A stretch of DNA of 64,000 nucleotides. Source: Pseudomonas sp. A34-9. Its GTDB lineage: Bacteria; Pseudomonadota; Gammaproteobacteria; Pseudomonadales; Pseudomonadaceae. Under the pieces are notes generated by a model, which did no database searches, was not told where the DNA came from, and was given only the letters and a program-made list of their open reading frames with translations. Every line of letters begins with the position of its first letter. Within the stretch, counting starts at the first letter, position 1. Of the stretch, positions 25,589 through 32,624 are shown in pieces. The DNA is taken from contig NZ_CP119967.1 in the NCBI RefSeq assembly GCF_029543085.1, positions 4,676,501 to 4,740,500 on the forward strand. The letters run 5' to 3'. The position numbers and the translations under genes were made by a program.

Positions 25589-26083
25589 CTATTGAGCAGG
25601 TCCAGATTTCAATAAATCTGCGCTGGGAATATGCATAACATTGGAGAAGTAAGTCTTATAGGTAGTGGAGTGCACTCTGAACACGCAAGAAATAGCGTCT
25701 CTGGCAGTCAAAAACGGAGCCAACGTTTCGCCCTTGAGGCGTCTTTCTTCACCCTTACCATCCACCGACTCGTCAAAAATAACATCTGCGCGGTAGAGCA
25801 GCGAATTAGCGGAAAGCCTTTCTACAAACCCAAACCCGGATTGCTTTATTTGATGCGACTGAGAAAAATCCAAATCATCCGTTAATGAGCATATAAGCCC
25901 CTGCCCAATAGACGATTTAAACAACCCTAGAAGCTCTACATCCGACGAAAAGTAAACTTGATAAATCCCTGTATTGCGAAGCCTCTCAGTCTTTGTGTAT
26001 TCCAAGTTAGCGACAGGCCGACCATGATTCAAGGAGCAGGCGGAAGCCATCAATATCAAAACCAATAAACTTAGCATCCTCAT
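25589..26083 (-). CDS. Putative immunity lipoprotein of a T6SS lipase effector
   Basis: A 164-residue protein with a lipoprotein signal (MRMLSLLVLILMASAC, Cys at 16). The mature part is of no recognised family; it contains two further Cys (LICSL; AISCVF) and is otherwise soluble. It starts 5 nt after the stop of a GxSxG lipase, and base composition is visibly AT-richer than the surroundings. In type VI secretion, lipase effectors that act in the periplasm are paired with a periplasmic or outer-membrane immunity protein encoded immediately downstream, which fits size, location and signal. The role is inferred from context only. Confidence 0.6.
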   Translation of the reverse strand: MRMLSLLVLILMASACSLNHGRPVANLEYTKTERLRNTGIYQVYFSSDVELLGLFKSSIGQGLICSLTDDLDFSQSHQIKQSGFGFVERLSANSLLYRADVIFDESVDGKGEERRLKGETLAPFLTARDAISCVFRVHSTTYKTYFSNVMHIPSADLLKSGPAQ

Positions 26084-26088
26084 TAGAA

Positions 26089-26829
26089 CTACCCCTTGGT
26101 TCGCTTCAAAATGGATTCCCTTAAAATCTGCCGAGCAGACTTTCCACCGGGCAACTCCCGATCGAACATGAAATTGGCATCTGCGTGATTGATATCAAGG
26201 CGCCCCATGACATTCGGCCCCTCGGTGACTTCCCATTGTTCGCCAAAGTCAGCCACGAGGTCGGATAAATTCCAATCGACGGCAGCTGCCCGAATGTTTA
26301 CCCAATACTCCGCTTTAGGCTTTGGTATTTGCCTGTATATTTTCGAAATACCGCACACAATTTTGCCGTGACCTACAGGGTCTAAAGTAATCAACATTTT
26401 TACTTTATACCCACGATCGGTCAAAACAGCAGAGAGGTGCGCACCATTCCAGCCGCCGAGACTATGACCAATAATATAAACAGCCGTACTACAATTTGAA
26501 ATTTTCCCGATTACATTTTTTCCCAGATCCTCTTCACTCATAAACGCGTTATAGCCAAGAGGCAATGTAGTACAAAACTTTTGAACCTCCAGTTTTTCAA
26601 TGTCCGCATCGACCATCTTGCGAACATAATCAACATTGTGGTTCGGCCCATCAACATAATACCTTTCCTGATCCCCAGCCCCGCCAACAAGAAAAACCAT
26701 TACATCTCGCATTGCTACCGCCACCTGCTTGACCGACTGATCAGTTTTACAAGTAAGCGTATGAGTCACTGGTTCTTTCTTTGCCACTGGTGCCGCTGGG
26801 GTTTCTGCGGTAGCACTTCCATCTGCCAT
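26089..26829 (-). CDS. Putative type VI secretion lipase effector (alpha/beta hydrolase)
   Basis: A 246-residue protein with a GHSLGG nucleophile elbow (Ser near 123). Candidate acid and His are in LITLDPVGHG (Asp near 150) and DINHADANFMFD (His near 214), giving a plausible Ser-Asp-His triad. No signal peptide is present; the N terminus is a low-complexity Ala/Pro/Lys stretch. ATG 26829 (GGAG 8 nt before) is preferred over GTG 26838, which overlaps the PAAR stop. It follows a PAAR gene and precedes a lipoprotein, as in Tle phospholipase modules. The region is AT-richer than flanking DNA. Lipase fold is well supported; secretion by T6SS is inference. Confidence 0.72.
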   Translation of the reverse strand: MADGSATAETPAAPVAKKEPVTHTLTCKTDQSVKQVAVAMRDVMVFLVGGAGDQERYYVDGPNHNVDYVRKMVDADIEKLEVQKFCTTLPLGYNAFMSEEDLGKNVIGKISNCSTAVYIIGHSLGGWNGAHLSAVLTDRGYKVKMLITLDPVGHGKIVCGISKIYRQIPKPKAEYWVNIRAAAVDWNLSDLVADFGEQWEVTEGPNVMGRLDINHADANFMFDRELPGGKSARQILRESILKRTKG

Positions 26830-26834
26830 GTCCG

Positions 26835-27329
26835 TCACTCCACAAACAGTTTAATAGTTTCAGCCAAGTGCGAACTGACGGTATGGGTGAACCCGAGAGC
26901 ATCCGTAACGCCTGGCTCCTCACTGCCGTCACCACGCTGGATGGTATAGGGGTGGTATGGCACAGGCTCTCCATCTGCTTCATTCACGACTTGCAACCTG
27001 TCAGTAAAATGCACCGGCATCGGCAACAACCCACTAAACGCCGCCCCTCCGCCACTCTGGCCAATAATCACCGTCCCGGAGCCGCCGACCACGACATTGC
27101 CGTGCCCGCCGGTGCTATCAAGGGTGGCTGCGTTCAAGCCGTTGATGAACACAGTGCCGGAGACAGCGCCGGTAATCGGACTGCCACACGCAGATTTATC
27201 AGTCATACGTGCAGCAGCAAGACCGTCGAAGAAGACGTCGGGCGAGCCGGAAACGATCGGGTTGGTGCCATGGCCCGGCAACGGGCAGGCGGTCGGGTCG
27301 GTGATGCGTGCGGCGGGCTTACCACTCAA
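26835..27329 (-). CDS. PAAR domain-containing protein (T6SS spike tip)
   Basis: A 164-residue protein, starting at TTG 27329. That start overlaps the TGA of the preceding gene, with AAGGAG about 8 nt upstream. It begins SGKPAARITDPTACPLPGHG and continues with the repeated Gly-rich PAAR pattern (SGSPDVFFDGLAAARMTD; GTVFINGLNAATLDSTGGHGNVVVGG), covering residues about 1-90. PAAR proteins cap the VgrG spike and carry effectors. A C-terminal extension (about 110-164) is not recognised and may bind the lipase encoded next; the stop overlaps an in-frame GTG of that gene. No vgrG or core T6SS gene is in the window. Confidence 0.85.
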   Translation of the reverse strand: MSGKPAARITDPTACPLPGHGTNPIVSGSPDVFFDGLAAARMTDKSACGSPITGAVSGTVFINGLNAATLDSTGGHGNVVVGGSGTVIIGQSGGGAAFSGLLPMPVHFTDRLQVVNEADGEPVPYHPYTIQRGDGSEEPGVTDALGFTHTVSSHLAETIKLFVE

Positions 27330-27829
27330 TTCAAAGCTCCTTGCTTCAGAGGTTCCGGATGCGGCTGATGGATATCGATGTCGGTCGCGGCGAAGCGCCA
27401 GCGGTTTTCGACGGGGTCGAACAGCGCGTGGCAATGCTCACGGCTGTCTGGGGATGCAGCGCTTTGCAGATGTCGCCAGGCTTCATCGACGTGCCACGCC
27501 AGCTCGGCAGGCGTCGCATCGTCCAGCTCGTTGAGCCAAGCGTTGTAGTTGCGCAGGTGATTTCGCTCGTACGTTGATTGCAGCAGATCGGCCATTTGCG
27601 TGCCGAGGTCGAGATGATGTCCGGCCGTCCATTGACCGATCTCGGAATAGACGTACCAGCCCATCGGCATCAACGCGCCATCCTTGAGCAGCGAATGCCC
27701 GACAGGGGCGACGAAACCGCAACAGATGTGCAGCATCAACCAGCCTTGATGTGCGTCGATAAACGCCGTTGGATCGAAGGTGCGCAACGGTATCACGCGG
27801 TAACCGTCGAGCCCGGCACTGCGCGTCAT
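27326..27829 (-). CDS. Uncharacterised protein coupled to the PAAR/lipase module
   Basis: A 167-residue soluble protein with no signal peptide; it is rich in His and Trp (HQGWLMLHICCGFVAPVGHS, then AWHVDEAWRHLQ). No family was recognised. Its stop overlaps the TTG start of the PAAR gene, and its ATG overlaps a small upstream ORF stop (TGATG), so translation appears coupled along the module. By position it could be an adaptor/chaperone for loading the PAAR-lipase pair, the place usually held by DUF4123 or DUF1795 proteins, although it lacks their usual sequence. Alternative start TTG 27832. Confidence 0.6.
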   Translation of the reverse strand: MTRSAGLDGYRVIPLRTFDPTAFIDAHQGWLMLHICCGFVAPVGHSLLKDGALMPMGWYVYSEIGQWTAGHHLDLGTQMADLLQSTYERNHLRNYNAWLNELDDATPAELAWHVDEAWRHLQSAASPDSREHCHALFDPVENRWRFAATDIDIHQPHPEPLKQGALN

Positions 27830-27987
27830 CAACTCGCATCAAGGCATGAAACGAACGCACGAATGGCGGTACCGCCCGTACGGTTTGTCATACAGAGAAT
27901 GTCCACCGGTTGCCGCTTGGCGTTGTCGCTGGAACCCGAGTTTTTCACCAGGCCGTAAAGGCGCATTGACGCCCGAAGTCCGCTCAT
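27829..27987 (-). CDS. Small hypothetical ORF at the head of the T6SS-like module
   Basis: A 52-residue ORF (MSGLRASMRLYGLVKNSG at its start, ending IRAFVSCLDAS) whose TGA overlaps the ATG of the next gene by one base. Composition looks coding, but no strong ribosome-binding site precedes ATG 27987 or the internal ATG 27966. It could be a real small gene or the 3' remnant of a larger gene whose upstream part has decayed, since other frames just upstream also look protein-like. Confidence 0.35.
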   Translation of the reverse strand: MSGLRASMRLYGLVKNSGSSDNAKRQPVDILCMTNRTGGTAIRAFVSCLDAS

Positions 27988-28146
27988 CGCCGGTCATTCG
28001 TTGACGCAGCGATGGCTCCACGGGCGTGGAGAAGTTGTGCCAGAAGCATTGCAGGTGTCGTCCGTGAGTGCGCAAAAATGGCGCGTAGAATGCCGGACCA
28101 GAGCACTCGCGGCAATCGAATCAGTACTGGATTGCCATCACTGTCT

Positions 28147-28626
28147 TCAGCCTTCGGCAAACTCACGCAGGACCTTGCCGTCCATGCGGTATCGCACCCA
28201 CTCTTCCTGAGGTTGCGCGCCGAGGGATTTATAGAACTCGATGGCCGGGGTGTTCCAGTCCAGCACGCTCCACTCGAAGCGGCCGCAGTCGTTGTCGCAG
28301 GCGATTTTCGCCAGGTGGCGCAGCAGGGTTTTGCCGGCTCCGCCGCCGCGTTGTTCGGGGGTGATGTAGAGGTCTTCGAGGTACAGGCAATTGCTGCCCA
28401 GCCAGGTCGAATAGCTGAAGAAAAACACCGCGAAACCGATCGGCACGCCGTCGCGCAGGCAGATCAGCCCGTGAGCGGTAGCGCCTTCGCCGAACAGACT
28501 GCGCTCGATGTCGGCGACGCTGGCGATGACTTCGTGGCGGGCCTTTTCGAAATCGGCGAGTTCAGTGATGAAGGCGAGGATTTGCGGCGCATCGCTGGGG
28601 GTCGCCGGGCGGATGTCGATCGTCAT
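28147..28626 (-). CDS. GNAT family N-acetyltransferase
   Basis: A 159-residue GNAT protein beginning MTIDIRPATPSDAPQILAFI. The acetyl-CoA binding motif A is LYITPEQRGGGAGKTLLRHLAKIA (residues about 85-108), followed by FEWSVLDWNTPAIEFYKSLGA, the usual motif B. This arrangement is close to diamine/spermidine-type and thialysine acetyltransferases, but the substrate cannot be fixed. ATG 28626 places motif A at the normal distance; the longer frame upstream is non-coding. Divergent from the HD-domain gene. Confidence 0.87.
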   Translation of the reverse strand: MTIDIRPATPSDAPQILAFITELADFEKARHEVIASVADIERSLFGEGATAHGLICLRDGVPIGFAVFFFSYSTWLGSNCLYLEDLYITPEQRGGGAGKTLLRHLAKIACDNDCGRFEWSVLDWNTPAIEFYKSLGAQPQEEWVRYRMDGKVLREFAEG

Positions 28627-28767
28627 GGACGGGCCTTGTCGGAAAAAGGAAAACGCCATACTAAGGCGGTGAGCGGCGCTCGTCACATGGCAAAACACAC
28701 ACTACCCTGCGCAATGTTGCAAACACTGCAGTTTCCTGTGGAACTTCGACAATCTGAAAGGATGCTT

Positions 28768-29421
28768 ATGAACCTTGAGTTTTTTACCCCCGTGGAGGCA
28801 CTGGCAGCAGAGTTACTGCCGCACGCTTTGGAACCGTCCGACGACGGCGCCCACGATCTCGCGCACCTTCAGCGTGTCTGGCACAACGTGCGTACGCTTC
28901 ATGTAGAAGAAGGTGGTGATCTTGAGGTGTTGCTCGCTGCCGTGCTGCTGCACGATTGTGTAGCCGTCGAAAAGAACTCGCCGCTGCGCGCGCAAGCCTC
29001 GCGACTGGCGGCTGAAAAGGCTTCGGCAGTGCTCGCCGCTCTGGACTGGCCCGAAGAAAAAATCACGGCCGTGGTTCACGCCATCGAAGCCCACAGTTTC
29101 TCCGCCAACATCGCCCCACGCACCCTCGAAGCAAAAATCGTCCAGGACGCCGACCGGCTCGACTCACTGGGCATGCTTGGCGTCGCCCGCACTTTCTACA
29201 TCGCCGGGCGCATGGGGTCGGCGCTGTACGACGCGCAGGATCCCGAAGCGAAACAACGCGATTACGACGACAAGCGGTTTTGCCTCGATCATTTCCAGAC
29301 CAAACTGCTGCACCTCGCCGACGGTTTCCAGACCGCCGCCGGCCAGCGTCTGGCGCAAGTCCGTCATCAACGCCTGAAGGGTTTCATGGAGCAGTTCAAG
29401 GAAGAGATTGGCATCGTTTAA
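28768..29421 (+). CDS. HD domain-containing phosphohydrolase
   Basis: A 217-residue HD-superfamily protein: DGAHDLAHLQRVWHNVRTLH supplies the first metal-ligand His, VLLHDCVAVEKNSPLR the HD pair (near residue 66), and IVQDADRLDSLGMLGVART the distal Asp. The family includes uncharacterised nucleotide or sugar-phosphate hydrolases (YedJ-like). ATG 28768 is preceded by AAAGGA; the much longer frame upstream is a shadow of the divergent GNAT gene. No functional partner nearby. Confidence 0.85.
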   Translation: MNLEFFTPVEALAAELLPHALEPSDDGAHDLAHLQRVWHNVRTLHVEEGGDLEVLLAAVLLHDCVAVEKNSPLRAQASRLAAEKASAVLAALDWPEEKITAVVHAIEAHSFSANIAPRTLEAKIVQDADRLDSLGMLGVARTFYIAGRMGSALYDAQDPEAKQRDYDDKRFCLDHFQTKLLHLADGFQTAAGQRLAQVRHQRLKGFMEQFKEEIGIV

Positions 29422-29531
29422 GCCGTTACTCCGGCGTGCGCTGAACCTGACTTCGCCAACATCAGACCTAACCCGCTCACCTGGCGTGTTAAACAGACGA
29501 CGCTGAATTTTTCCGGTCAAGGAAGCGCGTC

Positions 29532-30728
29532 ATGTCGCAAGCCACACCCAAGGTCTCAGGCAAGCTGTTCGGCCTGTTCTGCCTCGCCAGTTACCTGCTC
29601 TCGCTGTCCTACGGCTCGACGTTTTTGCTGTCGCTGTTGATCGGCTCTCGCGGCGGCAATGAGCACGATGCCGGTAGTGTGATTTCGGCGGCGATGCTCA
29701 GTACGTTTGTCGCGGTGCTGGTGTCCGGGCATCTGTCGGACTGGCTCGGCGCGGCGCGTTCGATTGCCCTGTTTGGTCTGTTGCTGGTGGCGGCGAGTCT
29801 GGGCTTTGCGCTGTCACCGGGATTCGGTCATCTGCTGTTGTTTTTCGGTTTGTTGCTGGGATTGGGTTGGGGTGTTTTCTACACCCTGGGGCCGATCATC
29901 GTCGCCAGCCTGGTGACCCCGGCGCAGCGTGCGAAGTATTTTGCCTTGCTTTCCGGCAGCATGATGACCGGCATCGGCAGCGGCCCGTTGCTAGGGCGTG
30001 CCGCCAGTGCGCTGGGCTGGCCGGTGACTTCGGCGTTTTATCTGGCTGCACTGGCGAGTCTGGTCGGTGCGCTGCTGTTCTGGCGCCTCGGGGCTCGATT
30101 GAAAAGCACCCACGCCACGTCGGCGGCGAAAATCACTTGGCAAGCGACCACTCAGGTGCTCGGTTCACGCGCGGTGTTTGCGATCATCATGGTCGGGCTC
30201 GGCGGCTGCGTGTTTGGCGGCCTTTCGAGTTTTCAGACCAGTTACGCGACGGCGCGCTCGCTGGATTATTCGCTGTTCTTCCTCGGCTTCATGAGTGCAG
30301 CGATCAGCAGCCGGATGTTGATCGCCGGTTACGTGGTCAAGCGTGATCCGCTGCGCGCTTCTTGCCTGTTGTCGGGGCTGATGCTCGGCGCGATCGTGCT
30401 GTTCACTTTCGGGGTGCACAGCTCATTCACCTATTTGCTGGCAGCGCTGATGCTCGGCGTCGGGTATGGCCTGACGTATTCGGTGATCAACGGGCTCGCG
30501 GCGAACGAAGCGCCGACCGGCACCACTTCGCAAGCGTTGCTGTTGTTCAGCCTCTCGTATTTTGTCGGCGTGTTCGGCTTTCCGTTGCTGGCCGGGAAAA
30601 TCATCGTCGAACAGGGCATGGCGACGTTGCTGCTCACGGTATTGGCCGCGGCGTTTGCGAACTGGCTGATCACCGTGGGTCGTCTGCTCTGGCGTCGACT
30701 CAATATCAAAACCGCAGCGGCAACCTAG
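29532..30728 (+). CDS. MFS transporter
   Basis: A 398-residue major facilitator with about 12 hydrophobic segments, including a typical GHLSDWLGAARSIALFGLLL loop 2-3 signature (GxLaDrxGrkxxl-like) in the N-terminal half and a long basic loop near the middle (WRLGARLKSTHATSAAK). The start ATG is preceded by AAGGAAGCGCG. Substrate not predictable; similar Pseudomonas proteins are annotated as MFS with drug or metabolite export. It stands alone on its strand between the HD-domain gene and a small exported protein. Confidence 0.83.
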   Translation: MSQATPKVSGKLFGLFCLASYLLSLSYGSTFLLSLLIGSRGGNEHDAGSVISAAMLSTFVAVLVSGHLSDWLGAARSIALFGLLLVAASLGFALSPGFGHLLLFFGLLLGLGWGVFYTLGPIIVASLVTPAQRAKYFALLSGSMMTGIGSGPLLGRAASALGWPVTSAFYLAALASLVGALLFWRLGARLKSTHATSAAKITWQATTQVLGSRAVFAIIMVGLGGCVFGGLSSFQTSYATARSLDYSLFFLGFMSAAISSRMLIAGYVVKRDPLRASCLLSGLMLGAIVLFTFGVHSSFTYLLAALMLGVGYGLTYSVINGLAANEAPTGTTSQALLLFSLSYFVGVFGFPLLAGKIIVEQGMATLLLTVLAAAFANWLITVGRLLWRRLNIKTAAAT

Positions 30729-30810
30729 ACCGTTCGTCGTTCATCAGGCACCAATCCGCTCAGAGGGCAGACCAACGACAGGTAAGGATTCCAATCACTG
30801 GAGAAGCCCT

Positions 30811-31152
30811 ATGATTCCGTCAAGGTTGACCGCTTTCGTATTCAGCGCCCTGCTCTGCCCTGCGGTTTTCGCCGCATCCGCCACCGCTGCGGGTACCGGC
30901 CCTACCGACCCGACCCCGCCACGCGCCCCCGCCATCAACAGTGCTCCCGGAATGAACACCGATGGCTCCGGCGTGCCCTTGATCAATCAGCCTCCCGCCA
31001 CCGGTACTGATCCGCGCACCCAAGGCAGTGACCCGGGTCGTCAGGGCGGGATGAACACCCCCGATGCCCCCGCAACGCCAGACAATGCTGGCCCCGGCAT
31101 CGGCTCTAAAACCACCACAGGTGGCTCCGGTTCCGAAGGCTCCGGTCAGTAG
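30811..31152 (+). CDS. Exported Pro/Gly/Thr-rich hypothetical protein
   Basis: A 113-residue protein: signal peptide MIPSRLTAFVFSALLCPAVFA, then a mature region made almost wholly of Pro, Gly, Thr, Ser, Asn and Asp (for example GTGPTDPTPPRAPAINSAPG and GSKTTTGGSGSEGSGQ). It is predicted to be unstructured. No cysteines remain after cleavage. GGAGAAGCCCT lies before the ATG. No known function; orthologues seem restricted to Pseudomonas, which I state from general knowledge rather than a search. Confidence 0.7.
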   Translation: MIPSRLTAFVFSALLCPAVFAASATAAGTGPTDPTPPRAPAINSAPGMNTDGSGVPLINQPPATGTDPRTQGSDPGRQGGMNTPDAPATPDNAGPGIGSKTTTGGSGSEGSGQ

Positions 31153-31196
31153 TTCGCCGACGCGAGCGTCCTATTCAATCCAATGAAGAGGTAACC

Positions 31197-31454
31197 ATGA
31201 ACGTCGATAAAAACCTGGAAAAAGAAGTCCTCACCCGCCTGCTGCACGCCCACCCTAGCGGACTGGGCAAGGAAGTACTGGACAATTACCGGGGCGAGAA
31301 AGTCGTGGCCGGCGCCCTCGCCGCCCTGCAGGATCGCGGACTGATTCACCATGGTCATGTGACCTGCAACGAGGCTGGCGAACATTCGTTGAACCTGCCG
31401 ATCAAGCTCAGTGCCGCCGGCGTTGAAGCGGCACGCAAGCTGGATCTGCAGTAG
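31197..31454 (+). CDS. Small hypothetical protein, winged-helix-like
   Basis: An 85-residue soluble protein, MNVDKNLEKEVLTRLLHAHP..., with the pattern VVAGALAALQDRGLIHHGHV and IKLSAAGVEAARKL. This helix-turn-strand layout resembles a small winged-helix fold, such as those seen in MarR-like or Lrp-like proteins, but lacks clear DNA-binding specificity features. AAGAGGTAACC precedes the start. It lies 44 nt after the exported Pro-rich gene and may share its transcript. Function unknown. Confidence 0.7.
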   Translation: MNVDKNLEKEVLTRLLHAHPSGLGKEVLDNYRGEKVVAGALAALQDRGLIHHGHVTCNEAGEHSLNLPIKLSAAGVEAARKLDLQ

Positions 31455-31517
31455 TCCTGAGGTCGCTCGCTGCCGATGCGGCGAGCGGCCGAACTTGCAC
31501 ACTAGAGGAGAAATCCC

Positions 31518-31568
31518 ATGCCTCGTGGAAGCAAAGAAAAATACACCGCTGCACAGAAGGCCAGCTAA
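31518..31568 (+). pseudogene. Truncated small-protein gene (MPRGSKEKYTAAQ...)
   Basis: A perfect AGAGGAG ribosome-binding site and ATG open a 16-residue frame, MPRGSKEKYTAAQKAS. Its start matches what I recall of a small (about 50-60 residue) basic Pseudomonas protein family beginning MPRG(S/D)K.KYT. The frame stops abruptly 14 nt before a class A inverted repeat. This is best read as a gene cut short, possibly by insertion or deletion at the repeat. Confidence 0.45.
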
Positions 31569-31581
31569 AACGACAATCCCC

Positions 31582-31654
31582 CGTAGGAGCTGCCGAAGGC
31601 TGCGATCTTTTGATCTTCAAAAGCAAAGATCGCAGCCTTCGGCGGCTCCTGCAG
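31582..31654. repeat. Inverted repeat, class A
   Basis: CGTAGGAGCTGCCGAAGGCT...CTTTTGATCTT on the left and GCAAAGATCGCAGCCTTCGG...CTCCTGCAG on the right, close to the truncated small gene and to the 3' end of the kinase gene. Confidence 0.82.
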
Positions 31655-31694
31655 GGAATTTGTGTACGACGCAGATACTAGCGATTCCGGGATG

Positions 31695-32624
31695 TCAGGC
31701 GCCACCGGATTTGCGGATAAATTCATCCACTTCAGCCGCCCCCGGCGAAGTTGCCGGCCCCCAGCGCGTCACCGCCAACGCCGCTGCCGCGTTCGCCCGC
31801 TGCGCCGCTTCATGCGCAGACACCCCCCGCGCCAACCCGGCGACAAACACCCCGGCATGGGCATCACCGGCGCCGTTGCTGTCGACGGCTTGCACGGCAA
31901 ACCCCGGCACATGCCGACGCTCGTTGGCCTGTTGAATCCAGCAACCCTGCGGCCCGTCGCGCACCACCATCAGCACCTCATCGGGCAGATGTACAGCGAG
32001 ACGATCCAGTGCTGCGCCAATGTCCTCAGCCCCGGTAAACCGCAGCGCCTCGACGCTGTTGCTGGTCCACACATCGATGCGCGGCAGCAACGCGTTCATC
32101 AGCGGCGAGTCCGGCGATTCAACCAACGGGCCCGGATCGAACACCACGTTGATGGTCGCCGGCAACGCCAATGTCCAATCGAGCAACGCCTGCGCCTTGC
32201 CCTCGTGGAGCAGGCTGTAGCCGCTCAGATAAACGTAATCGCCCGCCTCGGCCGCGACGCTGTTCAGATCGTCCTCGGTGACCTCACCTTCAGCGCCGAT
32301 ATAGGAAATGAAGCTGCGTTCGGCCGACGCATCGGTCAGCGCCACACACAACCCCGTGTCGCGTTGCGCAGGTTCACGAATGCCAATCTGAATGCCTTCA
32401 TCGTTCATCGCCTGACGCGCCAGATCGCCGAAACGCCCGGTGCCGTGACGGCCGAGATAAACCACCGGCAGGCCATTACGCACGGCCGCCGCCATTACAT
32501 TGAAACCGCCACCGGCTTCGAAACCGGCCGACTGCGCCAGCACGTCACCGCCAATCTGCGGCAGTTTATCCACGGCCATGACCAGGTCGATGATGACCTG
32601 GCCGGTGTGCAACATCTTAGGCAT
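31695..32624 (-). CDS. PfkB/ribokinase family carbohydrate kinase (YegV-like)
   Basis: A 309-residue PfkB kinase. The N-terminal signature GGGFNVMAAAVRNGLPVVYLG (about 33-53) binds the sugar; the C-terminal signature DSNGAGDAHAGVFVAGLARG contains the catalytic Asp (GAGD). Family members phosphorylate ribose, adenosine, fructose or related sugars. It overlaps the permease stop by 8 nt. Together with that permease, an ADP-ribosylglycohydrolase and a GntR regulator it forms the same set as E. coli yegTUVW, whose substrate is unknown but thought to be nucleoside-like. ATG 32624 preferred; ATG 32630 is possible. Confidence 0.87.
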   Translation of the reverse strand: MPKMLHTGQVIIDLVMAVDKLPQIGGDVLAQSAGFEAGGGFNVMAAAVRNGLPVVYLGRHGTGRFGDLARQAMNDEGIQIGIREPAQRDTGLCVALTDASAERSFISYIGAEGEVTEDDLNSVAAEAGDYVYLSGYSLLHEGKAQALLDWTLALPATINVVFDPGPLVESPDSPLMNALLPRIDVWTSNSVEALRFTGAEDIGAALDRLAVHLPDEVLMVVRDGPQGCWIQQANERRHVPGFAVQAVDSNGAGDAHAGVFVAGLARGVSAHEAAQRANAAAALAVTRWGPATSPGAAEVDEFIRKSGGA

